Shown here one piece after another: positions 1 to 9,450 of a DNA stretch of 64,000 bases. The notes under the pieces were generated by a model. It was given only the letters and a program-made list of their open reading frames with translations. It had not been told where the DNA came from and ran no database searches. Origin of the DNA: Procambarus clarkii (Eukaryota > Arthropoda > Malacostraca > Decapoda > Cambaridae); NCBI RefSeq assembly GCF_040958095.1, contig NC_091165.1, positions 30,026,215-30,090,214 on the forward strand, in the 5' to 3' direction. Position 1 is the stretch's first letter; each line of letters begins with the position of its first letter. Both the position numbers and the translations under genes were made by a program.

Positions 1-1707
1 CAGTACCTCCAGGTGATGTTCCAGCTACAAGCAGTACCTCCAGGTGATGTTCCAGCTACAAGCAGTACCTCCAGGTGATGTTCCAGCTACAAGCAGTACC
101 TCCAGGTGATGTTCCAGCTACAGGCAGGACCTCCAGGTGATGTTCCAGCTACAGGCAGGACCTCCAGGTGATGTTCCAGCTACAGGCAGGACCTCCAGGT
201 GATGTTCCAGCAACAGGCAGGACCTGCAGGTGATGTTCCGGCTACAGGCAGGACCTCCAGGTGATGTTCCAGCAACAGGCAGGACCTCCAGGTGATGTTC
301 CAGCTACAGGTAGTACCTCCAGGTGATGTTCCAGCTACAAGCAAGACCTCCAGGTGATGTTCCAGCTACAGGTAGGACCTCCAGGTGATGTTCCAGCTAC
401 AGGTAGGACCTCCAGGTGATGTTCCAGCTACAGGTAGGACCTCCAGGTGATGTTCCAGCTACAGGCAGTACCTCCAGGTGATGTTCCAGCTACAAGCAAG
501 ACCTCCAGGTGATGTTCCAGCTACAGGCAGGACCTCCAGGTGATGTTCCAGCAACAGGCAGGACCTCCAGGTGATGTTCCAGCTACAGGCAGGACCTCCA
601 GGTGATGTTCCAGCAACAGGCAGGACCTCCAGGTGATGTTCCAGCTACAAGCAAGACCTCCAGGTGATGTTCCAGCTACAAGCAGGACCTCCAGGTGATG
701 TTCCAGCAACAGGCAGGACCTCCAGGTGATGTTCCAGCTACAGGCAGGACCTCCAGGTGATGTTCCGGCTACAAGCAGGACCTCCAGGTGATGTTCCAGC
801 TACAGGCAGGACCTCCAGGTGATGTTCCAGCAACAGGCAGGACCTCCAGGTGATGTTCCAGCTACAAGCAGTACCTCCAGGTGATGTTCCAGCTACAAGC
901 AGGACCTCCAGGTGATGTTCCAGCTACAAGCAGGACCTCCAGGTGATGTTCCAGCTACAGGCAGGACCTCCAGGTGATGTTCCAGCTACAGGTAGGACTT
1001 CCAGGTGATGTTGCAGCTACAGGCAGGACCTCCAGGTGATGTTCCAGCTACAAGCAGGACCTCCAGGTGATGTTCCAGCTACAAGCAGGACCTCCAGGTG
1101 ATGTTCCAGCTACAGGCAGGACCTCCAGGTGATGTTCCAGCTACAGGCAGGACCTCCAGGTGATGTTCCGGCTACAAGCAGGACCTCCAGGTGATGTTCC
1201 AGCAACAGGCAGGACCTCCAGGTGATGTTCCAGCTACAAGCAGGACCTCCAGGTGATGTTCCAGCAACAGGCAGGACCTACAGGTGATGTTCCAGCTACA
1301 AGCAGTACCTCCAGGTGATGTTCCAGCTACAAGCAAGACCTCCAGGTGATGTTCCAGCAACAGGCAGGACCTCCAGGTGATGTTCCAGCTACAAGCAAGA
1401 CCTCCAGGTGATGTTCCAGCTACAGGCAGGACCTCCAGGTGATGTTCCAGCTACAAGCAAGACCTCCAGGTGATGTTCCAGCTACAGGCAGGACCTCCAG
1501 GTGATGTTCCAGCTACAAGCAAGACCTCCAGGTGATGTTCCAGCTACAGGCAGAACCTCCAGGTGATGTTCCAGCTACAGGCAGGACCTCCAGGTGATGT
1601 TCCAGCTACAGGCAGGACCTCCAGGTGATGTTCCAGCTACAGGCAGGACCTCCAGGTGATGTTCCAGCTACAAGCAAGACCTCCAGGTGATGTTCCAGCT
1701 ACAGGCA
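1..1707. repeat. 31-bp minisatellite, about 55 copies, open at left edge
   Basis: Head-to-tail copies of a 31-bp unit with the core CCTCCAGGTGATGTTCCAGC begin at base 1 and end in CTACAGGCAACAGG near 1707, so the array continues upstream of the window. Copies differ mainly at a few positions: CTACAAGC against CTACAGGC, CAACAGG against CTACAGG, and GTACC, GGACC or AGACC. From about 1370 to 1560 two variants alternate (CAAGCAAGACC then CAGGCAGGACC), giving a local 62-bp dimer. Because 31 is not a multiple of three, any ORF passes through all frames. The two 62-codon minus-strand ORFs here (521-709 and 1172-1360) are by-products. No function can be assigned. Confidence 0.97.
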
Positions 1708-2326
1708 ACAGGTTACTCATGTTACTTGCTCGTCTCCCCATCACTCTCACCCCCACCTGACCCTCCCCATGGCGCCTCTACCGTGAAATTGACTCTAAAT
1801 TTATCCTCCAAGTTCCTGAGCAAATACTGGACGATTTCTCTATATATTTTATCTTGGTACCTGTGAAAAATTACATAGATCTGTCTATCAGAAAGACTCT
1901 CATTTCTCTCTCTCTTTATCTATCTACATATCTAACTGTCTATCTTCATGTCATCTTTTTATTATATTCATTGCTTGCTTTCTTCTGCCAAAAAAATGTT
2001 GTTTAATATTTTCTTTCACTCGTCTGCTCTTGAACTTTGCCCCGTATGGTCGACGGGAAAAGTTCGAAACATGTGTAAACTTTGGGGCGAGCGATGTCTC
2101 ACTGCTCTGTTATCTCCTGCCCGTCTCTCCTCCGCTTCTCATTTAAACTTGGGAGTGTTTGCAAGTATTCGCATCATTCTGTCTTTTGTCAAATTTGCAG
2201 GAGAATTATCACAGAAGAATTTGCCGCGTCAAGGAACAATGTATAAAGTTTGTTTTTGCTTAGTTGGGTTAGAATGTAAACTTAAGATTTAGGAAACTGC
2301 ATCTATCTAACAGATAGATTTAGTTT
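1708..2326. other. non-coding spacer, pyrimidine-rich
   Basis: Single-copy-looking DNA after the minisatellite. It contains a CT/TCTA-rich patch at about 1900-1945 and a 114-codon ATG ORF on the plus strand (1948-2292) with no recognisable domain, signal peptide or splice context. I treat that ORF as chance. A short dyad of AGATAGAT type lies at about 2302-2320. Nothing else is seen. Confidence 0.5.
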
Positions 2327-2610
2327 GACTGCATCTGCATCAACTGAACATCAGAGGCCCGAGACTGTTCAACACGCTTCCACTACACATAAGGGGCATA
2401 ACTGGCAAACCCCTCACAGTGTTCAAGAGAGAACTGGATAAGCACCTCCAAAGGATACCTGATCAACCAGGCTGTGACTCATACGTCAGGCTGCGAGCAG
2501 CCGCGTCTAACAGCCTGGTTGATCAGTCCAGCAACCAGGAGGCCTGGTCGACGACCGGGCCGCGGGGACACTAAGCCCCGGAAGCACCTCAAGGTAGCCT
2601 CAAGGTAGGT
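2327..2610 (+). mobile_element. LINE 3' end (C-terminus of reverse-transcriptase ORF plus 3' tail)
   Basis: An open frame (phase of 2341) runs about 80 codons to a TAA at 2572-2574 with no ATG, as expected for a 5'-truncated non-LTR retrotransposon. It reads RLFNTLPLHIRGITGKPLTV, then FKRELDKHLQRIPDQPGC, and ends with TGPRGH. The LFNTLP...IR...FKRxLDxxL...PDQP pattern is the usual C-terminal tail of LINE ORF2 proteins of the CR1/Jockey type, downstream of the catalytic domain. After the stop a short 3' tail contains the tandem CCTCAAGGTAG, also typical of these elements. From memory this tail is abundant in decapod genomes. The exact clade is inference. No endonuclease or catalytic RT motifs are present. 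Confidence 0.8.
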
Positions 2611-2939
2611 ATCTATCTGGCAATACCTCGTCTATTTATAAAAAATTATCTAGTTCGTCTTGAGGTGATTTTATATCTTCTGTATTCATTTCTCGCCTTG
2701 ATATTGTATCGTCCGGAGATTTACAAATGTTGCTGTTCAGTCTTTTATCTGAATCGTTTATATATATATGGTAGACATCAGAGGTCCCTTGACAGCCTTG
2801 ATACACTCCTTTTACATCGGTTCCCACACTGATTTAACTTCATTTACACTAATTAATCAGTGTAAATGTAAATAATCAGTGTAATTTCCTTTGAATTAAT
2901 CATGCCTTTATCCTACTTAGGTTTGCTTTCCCTAATACC
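2611..2939. other. AT-rich spacer between two LINE pieces
   Basis: Low GC, with a TATATATA run near 2760 and a small inverted pair around the repeated word ATCAGTGTAA (about 2858-2884). A 63-codon minus-strand ORF (2636-2827) has no recognisable features and is probably chance. Confidence 0.5.
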
Positions 2940-3232
2940 GCGAGCCTCTCTCTACCTTTCTATTCAGTTGTCTATGAGACAGTATCAAAAGCTTTGCTAT
3001 AGACAAGGTACACAATGTCGCCAGCTGTTGCTATCAATTACTATATATATAAAAATACAGTAGATTTTTTTAAACAGGACCGGCCATTAGTAAAACCCCT
3101 TTTGCATGCTTTACTAATCCATGCCTTTGACGTTATAGCCGAATTGCTTTTACTTTTATCGATTCAAGCAGCTTTACCACAGTAGACGAAAGGCTATTTG
3201 GATGATAATTCGACGCAAGGGATTTGTTACTT
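2940..3232 (-). pseudogene. degraded LINE reverse-transcriptase fragment
   Basis: Read on the minus strand from about 3232 down to 2940, this region keeps several reverse-transcriptase landmarks in order. First comes KSLASNYHPNSLSSTVVKLL (usual form SLASNYRPISL...KLLE), then GLVKHAKG, then FTNGRSCL (usual form QHGFTxGRSCLTNLL). Next is DIVYLVYSKAFDTVS, the palm motif A block, where the usual D/LDFSKAFDTV is recognisable. One frame later follows SHRQLNRKVERGSRY. Stops (tag, taa) interrupt the segment between FTNGRSCL and the motif A block, and a frameshift follows DTV, so the copy is dead. It lies in the opposite orientation to the LINE tail 330 bp to the left and is a separate insertion. RT domain identity is fairly secure. 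Assignment to a clade is not possible here. Confidence 0.78.
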
Positions 3233-3959
3233 TTTCTTAGCGAGTACTGCAACATTTGCAACTGCACAATTCTGGTACTTTGCTCGACAGTAATGATTTA
3301 TTATATATAGAAGTCGAAGGCTCACTTAGCTCGTTTTTACATTTTTGTTTAAGATCTAGATAAGATTGAGTTTGATCTTAGGGACTTGATAGGTTTTTAG
3401 TTTTCTATGTGCTTAACAGCTTCCTCCCTGGTAACAACTGAACATTGCCTACATCACTACCAATATGGATTAGTTCAAGACTGTAAAATATCACGTTTTT
3501 CTCAAGTTAATACAGAGACAAAGTAGTAATTTAGAGTGCCAGTCATTACTCTTCATCGTAATTTGTTAGTGTCTCTGTTGGGTAAAAAAACTTAACATTG
3601 TTTTCACGCGTTGTTTCGTGATGAATTGTTTAGGAAAACAGTTGTCCACCATTTCCACAAATTCTTCATTTTCGAGACGAAAAAAATGACTGTTGTATAT
3701 TAGCGTGGTTATTTTAGTTTATTCAAATACCCGAAACAAGAAGAAATTGTGTAGAATAACTGGATACCTCATTTCGTAATTTGACATTACGATGTGTTGC
3801 CAAATATTAAAATCAAATCAAATAAATAACTAATATACTCGATTAATGGACTTTCGGTCATTTAAAAAGTGAACTTTAACGATAAAATTTCGATTTACAT
3901 TTATTTAATATCTAAAACTTTAACCCAAAATTAGCAATTATGGAAATAAAGTTAAATTA
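3233..3959. other. AT-rich non-coding DNA
   Basis: About 730 bp of low-GC sequence with no long ORF, no repeats beyond short A/T runs, and no tRNA or retrotransposon signatures that I can see. GC content rises abruptly at about 3960. Confidence 0.5.
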
Positions 3960-4300
3960 TCCGCTTCGAATGAGACGGCAGCCACGGGGCGCGGCGTACC
4001 TTAAGCGACCAGCTGCCTGTGTTTACCTCCCGTGAAGGACGTACGCGGCCGGGTCAGTCTCATGTATTCTTACCGTTTACAGCGGTCGAACATGAGTGTA
4101 ACGCGTTCACCGAGTTGTACTGGCGTCCTTAGAGAACCTGGGGGAAAAAAGCCATCAGTTGTGCCGTGAAATTTGAAGCGTTTCGTGTGTTTAAGAGCAG
4201 TTTGTGGTTCGGGCGGCCTCCGCCCTCGTCCACCGGTGATTGTGGGAAGAATTATTTGGAACCTCGAATCTCCCCCCCCCCCCCCTGTCCAGTAAGTGAT
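3960..4300 (+). promoter_or_regulatory. CpG-rich patch, possible promoter and start of a 5' exon
   Basis: Base composition changes sharply from AT-rich DNA to a GC- and CpG-rich block (for example GGGGCGCGGCG and GTACGCGGCCGGG) at about 3985-4050. TCAGTC at 4054-4059 fits the arthropod initiator TCAKTY. GGTCGA lies about 29 bases downstream, one base off the usual DPE position. A GTAAGT at 4292-4297, after a C14 run, could be an alternative 5' splice site. No TATA box is evident in the right place. The call rests on composition and motifs only; no coding sequence anchors it. Confidence 0.35.
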
Positions 4301-4356
4301 TCGAGACATATGAAAACTAATCATTTGCTTTTTGTTTTTTGGTTAATTTTGAGAAA

Positions 4357-4495
4357 TTGGTTGAATTTAAGTGTTCGGATTTAGGTGCTCGCATTTAAGT
4401 GTTCGGATTTAAGTGCTCGCATTTAAGTGTTCGGATTTAAGTGCTCGTATTTAAGTGTTCGCTGATTTAAGTGTAGTGTATTTAAGTGTTTGGTT
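4357..4495 (+). repeat. short tandem of ATTTAAGTG-(C/T)TCG units
   Basis: About eight degenerate copies of a 15-16 bp unit, ATTTAAGTGTTCGG alternating with ATTTAAGTGCTCGC, so the effective unit is a roughly 31-bp dimer in the first half. The copies become irregular after 4450 (GCTGATTTAAGTGTAGTG). They lie inside the candidate 5' exon. Confidence 0.85.
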
Positions 4496-4630
4496 TTTAA
4501 GATTGTGTATATAAAAACATGCCGGTGAGCTGCTTGATAACTAAGCCTTAGGCACTGAGAGAGTATTTTAAGTACTTAAAACAGTAGAGTATGTGAGTGA
4601 TTTTTGAGAGGTGTTAAACCCTTACAGTAA

Positions 4631-4636
4631 GCAGCA

Positions 4637-4668
<32 letters not shown>

Positions 4669-4669
4669 G
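4631..4669 (+). repeat. CAG trinucleotide run
   Basis: About 13 AGC/CAG triplets with one CAA interruption. It is placed in the candidate 5' exon, 52 bp upstream of the short ORF. It is not in a long open frame that would suggest a translated glutamine tract. Confidence 0.9.
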
Positions 4670-4720
4670 GTGGTTAGTGAGTGCTGCTAAAGTGTCGTTG
4701 TAGTCTACGGCAACACGAAA

Positions 4721-4780
4721 ATGGCCAGTGTGGTAGAGAGCTTATTACACGCAGCCAAACAATTCCCTCCCAACATGTGA
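4721..4780 (+). CDS. 19-codon ORF, possible upstream ORF
   Basis: ATG at 4721 sits in a favourable context (CGAAAATGG: A at -3, G at +4). It reads MASVVESLLHAAKQFPPNM and stops at TGA 4778-4780, 49 bp before the consensus splice donor. Because it ends inside the exon it cannot be the start of a spliced main ORF. If the exon is real, this would be a translated uORF or micropeptide. The peptide looks like an amphipathic helix but I recognise no family. A chance ORF of this length is quite possible. Confidence 0.25.
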   Translation: MASVVESLLHAAKQFPPNM

Positions 4781-4825
4781 AGATTGTAAGACATTTGTTC
4801 CTCAATACTCGCCACTCTACTGTCT

Positions 4826-4834
4826 CAGGTAAGT
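4826..4834 (+). promoter_or_regulatory. consensus 5' splice donor (CAG|GTAAGT)
   Basis: CAG then GTAAGT, with the intron GT at 4829-4830, is a perfect match to the metazoan U1 consensus. A TATTG pentamer tandem follows in the presumed intron. No partner acceptor can be assigned. Confidence 0.4.
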
Positions 4835-4838
4835 ACAA

Positions 4839-4862
4839 CTATATTGTATTGTATTGTATTTT
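4839..4862. repeat. TATTG pentanucleotide tandem
   Basis: About four and a half copies of TATTG/GTATT immediately downstream of the candidate donor. Confidence 0.8.
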
Positions 4863-5550
4863 GTAGGCTTTTTATTTTTTTTCCTTTGGGAATTTTCTCT
4901 CTAGAGACATTTTGATTTTCCACCGGAGCGCAATTCCACGTTATACCATTGGATCTTATGGGTTAATAGGTTTAGATTTGCAATGCTTCGATTTAAGTCT
5001 GTGTCTAGAAAACAATTTCGGACGTAAATAGTGGGATTACAGTATCACAGGAAATACATATTCTACTCATTGAAAATGCGTTAAATCACGAAAGAGCGTG
5101 GATTATTTTCGTGTTACTCTCAAATTTGAATACATATACATATGTGGATAGTTATACATATTGTGTATAATATGTTTTAAGGCCAGGCTGTAACTGCTAC
5201 TTAGTATTATTGCTATGCATCCTAACGCATCCTATACAACATTATACGTATGTATCCTTACACATTCGCTATATTATTGCATGTATTTCCCCAAGTATGC
5301 AGCATTATATCTATATTAACACACAATACGTACGTAATACGCTGGTTTGTATACAATCGAACTTCACATATGTGAAACCATGCATTCTGTTTAACATGTT
5401 ATACAGACATTATTTTGTGTGTGTGTGCTTGGGAGCCTTGCTAATGGCCTCTCGAATATTTTACCTCGGCGCTTACCAGGCATTGTATCCGAACACTGTG
5501 AGTTCATGCCCTGTATGCGACTGTAGTTGTATCAAGCTGTAGCAGTCCAT
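4863..5550. other. AT-rich spacer with TATAC/ACATA-rich stretches
   Basis: Presumed intron or intergenic DNA. It has alternating purine-pyrimidine words (ATACATATACATATGTGG near 5130) and a short GTGTGTGTG run near 5417. The 110-codon ORF at 5210-5542 shows no protein-like features. No RNA gene or mobile element is recognised. Confidence 0.5.
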
Positions 5551-6410
5551 ACCTGTTGTAGGGGGTGCTACAACAAGGGGTCGTTATCTGGTGTGGGGTC
5601 CAGCAGCTTGGGGTCATTACCTGATGTGGGGTCCAGGAGCTTGGGGTTATTACCTGGTGTGGGGTCCAGCAGCTTGGGGTTATTACCTGGTGTGGGGTCC
5701 AGGAGCTTGGGGTTATTACCTGGTGTGGGGTCCAGCAGCTTGGGGTCATTACCTGATGTGGGGTCCAGCAGCTTGGGGTCATTACCTGGTGTGGGGTCCA
5801 GCAGCTTGGGGTCATTACCTGGTGTGGGGTCCAGCAGCTTGTGGTCGTTACCTGATGTGGGGGTCCAGCAGCTTGGGGTCATTACCTGATGAGGGGTCCA
5901 GCAGCTTGGGGTTATTACCTGGCATGGGGTCCAGCAGCTTGGGGTCATTACCTGATGAGGGGTTCAGCAGCTTGGGGTCGTTACCTGATGTGGGGTCCAG
6001 CAGCTTGGGGTCATTACCTGATGAGGGGTTCAGCAGCTTGGGGTCGTTACCTGATGTGGGGTCCAGCAGCTTGGGGTTATTACCTGGTGTGGGGTCCAGC
6101 AGCTTGGGGTTATTACCTACCATGGGGTCCAGCAGCTTGGGGTTATTACCTGGTGTGGGGTCCAGCAGCTTGGGGTCATTACCTGGTGTGGGGTTCAGCA
6201 GCTTGGGGTCATTACCTGGTGTGGGGTCCAGCAGCTTGGCGTCGTTACCTGATGTGGGGTCCAGCAGCTTGGGGTTATTACCTGGTGTGGGGTCCAGCAG
6301 CTTGGGGTCATTACCTGGTGTGGGGTCCAGCAGCTTGGCGTCGTTACCTGATGTGGGGTCCAGCAGCTTGGGGTTATTACCTGGTGTGGGGGTTCAACAG
6401 CTCCTGGTGT
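5551..6410. repeat. 33-bp minisatellite, about 25 copies
   Basis: Tandem unit GGGGTCCAGCAGCTTGGGGT plus CATTACCTGGTGT. Degenerate copies form the left border (about 5551-5578) and the right border (GGTTCAACAGCTCCTGG). Variation is concentrated in TCATT/TTATT/TCGTT and GATG/GGTG. The period is a multiple of three, so frames stay open on both strands. The longest is plus 5591-6430, 279 codons, reading WGPAAWGHYLV repeats. Other frames read SSSLGSLPGVG or NDPKLLDPTPG. Simultaneous openness in several frames argues that the ORFs are a by-product of the period. A tandem-repeat structural protein cannot be fully excluded without transcript data. Confidence 0.96.
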
Positions 6411-6564
6411 CACTAATCAGCAATAATTGACTGAGCCAATTACCAGTTGATTATATTTAGCTTGCCATTAACTACTGATTGCTCGCTAATCTGATAACGA
6501 GGGCTTCGTTAGCCAGGAAGTAGTGCCCTTCTGGCCATGACTTCGTCAAACAATGACGCATCCT
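6411..6564. other. unassigned spacer
   Basis: Sequence between the 33-bp minisatellite and the left inverted repeat of the next element. No features are recognised. Confidence 0.5.
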
Positions 6565-6763
6565 CTTACGAAACCTCTAAATCTTTCAATAAGTATGGCG
6601 AGTTTGTTTACATTTGTAGCCCATTTAACGAGCGTCGAAACATCACAGTTCAAGGTTAACTCTGTGACAAACAACGTCGTATAGTGCTTAGGAGCCCCAT
6701 AAACTGCTGAATAAATGCACATGGATATTCCATGATTTAGAAAAGATAGATAGGTTTCGTAGG
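6565..6763. mobile_element. MITE-like element with about 23-bp terminal inverted repeats
   Basis: The left end, CTTACGAAACCTCTAAATCT (6565 on), and the right end read on the minus strand, CCTACGAAACCTATCTATCT (from 6763), match at 19 of 23 positions. The interior of about 150 bp has no coding capacity beyond a chance minus-strand ORF (part of 6546-7004). No clear target-site duplication was identified. It is most likely a short non-autonomous DNA transposon or another dispersed repeat of unknown family. Confidence 0.45.
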
Positions 6764-6876
6764 TGGTTGTATAAAGGCCTGATGAATGCTTAGTGTACTT
6801 GATTCTGGTTCTTTTGAGCCGTATATGACGAAAAATCCGAGCTACATAATATTTGCCGGAAACAAGACTTTCCTGC

Positions 6877-6963
6877 TCGCCCGGACTTTCCTCTCGCCCG
6901 GACCTCCCACTTGCCCGGACCTCCCACTTGCCCGGACCTCCCACTCGCCCGGTTTCCTCTCGT
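6877..6963. repeat. 17-bp tandem, about 5 copies
   Basis: Copies of CCCGGACCTCCCACTTG with degenerate first and last units (CCCGGACTTTCCTCTCG, CCCGGTTTCCTCTCG). Minus-strand frames across it read as short Gly/Arg/Ser-rich peptides and are artefacts. Confidence 0.9.
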
Positions 6964-7907
6964 ATCGCCTGATAGGAAAACGCACACCGCGATAATCCAA
7001 GCAAAGTGTTTGTTCTTCAGCTGATGTCATTTGATATTCTCCGAGGGGGGGAAAAAGCTCTCGGCTTTTACCAAGCTTCAGTGTCCGGGCGTATTATGCC
7101 CTGATACAGAGCAAACATGTGGGTGGTGGTGGTGGGGGAGGGGTATGGGAGTATGATATATAGAAGGGTTTAAAGACGAGGAAGATTTTAAAGTTGTGTG
7201 GAGGCGGAGCGTTTTGAACACAGTCTGCAACCCGTCCTCGACTCAAGTCCATTACATCCAGCGGTCGACCCCACAGACGCATTCATAAATTTTAACATGC
7301 TGTTCATTCAAAACGGGAATTTTCTCAAGTATAAATTAATATTATAATATATTGGCATATTGTGTATATATAGGCATAGGATAGGTTAGGTTAGGTGTTT
7401 AGGTTCTGTTGACGATTATTTGTATTTGTAGTACGTGGGTGAAGCATTTATAGCGTTGTGATTCGAACAAAATTCGTCAGTGAAGCACTTGTTCCGGATA
7501 TGTTCGAACGTCAGCAGTTGTGAGTCGTGTGTAAACCGCTTTTCATTCATAAACAGGGGGTTTGGCGGGTGCATGGAATCACTTTTGGATCTTTGTTTGG
7601 AGGACGGGCTGCAGTCTGTGAGACGGGTTTGTGGGCTTTTGAAAGAAAGATTTTTTGAGCAATATTCATTGATGCTTGAAAATGTCGCAGGGTCTAAAGA
7701 TCTTGGAGGGTTTTAAGATCTTGAAGGATTTTGTCTAATTGTGTTACTTACACCACAATGTGTTTAGCTTTTTATATACCGTGCGTCATAAGGTGTTTTG
7801 TGCTCTACACAAGACATTATTATTTGTTTTGAAAATTAAACTTATGATAAAAACAATACATATATTGTGTTAAGAAAGTGTTTTTCTGTATCTTTTCGTG
7901 AGGCAGT
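6964..7907. other. unassigned region with two copies of a possible inverted dispersed repeat
   Basis: It contains a G-rich GGTGGTGGTGGTGGGGG run near 7121 and a three-copy TAGG/TTAGG patch near 7383. It also has two stretches that resemble each other in opposite orientation: 7190-7290 on the minus strand (GAGGACGGGTTGCAGACTGT) and 7550-7640 on the plus strand (GAGGACGGGCTGCAGTCTGT). I associate the first with a common decapod repeat, from memory. A 78-codon plus ORF (7480-7716) covers the second and shows no domain. No gene is supported. Confidence 0.45.
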
Positions 7908-8343
7908 CTGTTCATTCCAGTCGTGAGGTAGTGTTCAGTGTTCATTCCAGTCGTGAGGTAGTGTTCAGTGTTCATTCCTGTCGTGAGGTAGTGTTCAGTG
8001 TTCATTCCTGTCGTGAGGTAGTGTTCAGTGTTCATTCCTGTCGTGAGGTAGTGTTCAGTATTCATTCCAGTCGTGAGGTAGTGTTCAGTGTTCATTCCAG
8101 TCGTGAGGTAGTGTTCAGTGTTCATTCCAGTCGTGAGGTAGTGTTCAGTGTTCATTCCTGTCGTGAGGTAGTGTTCAGTGTTCATTCCCGTCGTGAGGTA
8201 GTGTTCAGTGTTCATTCCTGTCGTGAGGTAGTGTTCAGTGTTCATTCCAGTCGTGAGGTAGTGTTCAGTGTTCATTCCAGTTGTGAGGTAGTGTTCAGTG
8301 TTCATTCCCGTCGTGAGGTAGTGTTCAGTGTTCATTCCTGTCG
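7908..8343. repeat. 30-bp minisatellite, 14.5 copies
   Basis: Very regular unit TTCATTCCAGTCGTGAGGTA plus GTGTTCAGTG. The only common variation is CCAG, CCTG or CCCG at one site. The 30-bp period keeps frames open on both strands: minus reads TGMNTEHYLT repeats to 175 codons, plus reads VHSSREVVFS repeats. Near-identity of units indicates recent expansion. Confidence 0.97.
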
Positions 8344-8577
8344 ACATTTATAGACTGTTCAAGCCATCGTGGTATTATTAAAGGTCTCTCAACAGAACGT
8401 TTCTAATTCTTGCATGTAATTAATACAAGTGTGGATCTATACGTCATTTAATATATGATCCCTTTGCACGTTGTTCCTGTGGGAATATTATTTTGTAATT
8501 TACATTTCGAATTTTCTTTTGGTGTAGCCAAATGCAAGGGTTTCTATTTTAAACACATTCCGCTGGTACTTCAGGAG
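8344..8577. other. spacer between minisatellites
   Basis: AT-leaning DNA. The start of a chance ORF (8455 on) runs into the next minisatellite. No other feature is seen. Confidence 0.5.
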
Positions 8578-9040
8578 TTGCATCCCACCTACAGCCTCCT
8601 ACAGGAGCTTCCATCCCACCTACAGCCTCCTACAGGAACCCCATCCCACCTACAGCCTCCTACAGGAGCTTCCATCCCACCTACAGCCTCCTACAGGAGC
8701 TCCCATCCCACCTACAGCCTCCTACAGGAGCTTCCATCCCACCTACAGCCTCCTACAGGAGCTCCCATCCCACCTACAGCCTCCTACAGGAACCCCATCC
8801 CACCTACAGCCTCCTACAGGAGCTTCCATCCCACCTACAGCCTCCTACAGGAGCTCCCATCCCACCTACAGCCTCCTACAGGAACCCCATCCCACCTACA
8901 GCCTCCTACAGGAGCTCCCATCCCACCTACAGCCTCCTACAGGAACCCCATCCCACCTACAGCCTCCTACAGGAACCCCATCCCACCTACAGCCTCCTAC
9001 AGGAACCCCATCCCACCTATACCCTGTTCCAGGACCCCCA
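8578..9040. repeat. 30/31-bp minisatellite, about 15 copies
   Basis: Units of CCATCCCACCTACAGCCTCC plus TACAGGAGCTT (31 bp) or TACAGGAACC (30 bp) are interspersed, so the reading frame shifts from copy to copy. The 217-codon ORF at 8455-9108 survives only because all three frames of the unit are open. Degenerate final units end near CTGTTCCAGGACC. Confidence 0.95.
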
Positions 9041-9450
9041 TTCGTACTTCAGGCGTTTCAGTCCTTCGGGAGCGCCCTTCCTCATCAATGAGACACGGAT
9101 ATATTTAAAAAAAAATTATTAGAATTGGCAAAATATGAAAATTTCCCCCGTTTTTTATATCTAAAAAAAATGTCAAAATTCGAATATTTTTGGTGCATTG
9201 GCGTTTTATTTTCATATTAATTATGACAAATTTATTAAACTACTCGGTGATTTTTTTTATTTTTTTTTAGGAACATTATCAGTGTTGAAATTTAAAGTCT
9301 CGACAATATTATTTGCCCAAGAAAACGCTTCGAATTGTCATGTTGTTTGCCAGTTGTATGAGTTATGTGGCTGTTTGTGTGTCTGTGTATGTTGTGAGTG
9401 TAGGGTTATTGTGTATTTCTCGTACCCGGTGTATAGGTGTATGGAAGAGA
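9041..9450. other. AT-rich spacer with poly-A and poly-T runs
   Basis: Several A8-T10 runs (9106-9115, 9249-9269) and otherwise unremarkable low-GC DNA. No feature is recognised. Confidence 0.5.

Larger units (their letters stand above)
4301..4828 (+). other. possible non-coding first exon (5' UTR) ending at a consensus splice donor
   Basis: Between the CpG-rich patch and the strong donor at 4829 lie an ATTTAAGTGTTCGG-type tandem, a CAG run and a short ORF with a good start context. That combination is common in long arthropod 5' UTRs. No long coding frame crosses the region. The exon, if real, would start near 4056 and splice at 4829, with the coding exons beyond this window's recognisable genes. 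It could equally be a remnant or a non-coding RNA exon. Confidence 0.33.

Noticed and set aside
1948-2292. 114-codon ATG ORF
   Set aside because: No domain, codon pattern or splice context. One such ORF is expected by chance in this much sequence.
7379-7405. Interstitial telomere repeat (TTAGG)n
   Set aside because: Only about three copies of TAGG/TTAGG, too few to call an arthropod telomeric tract.
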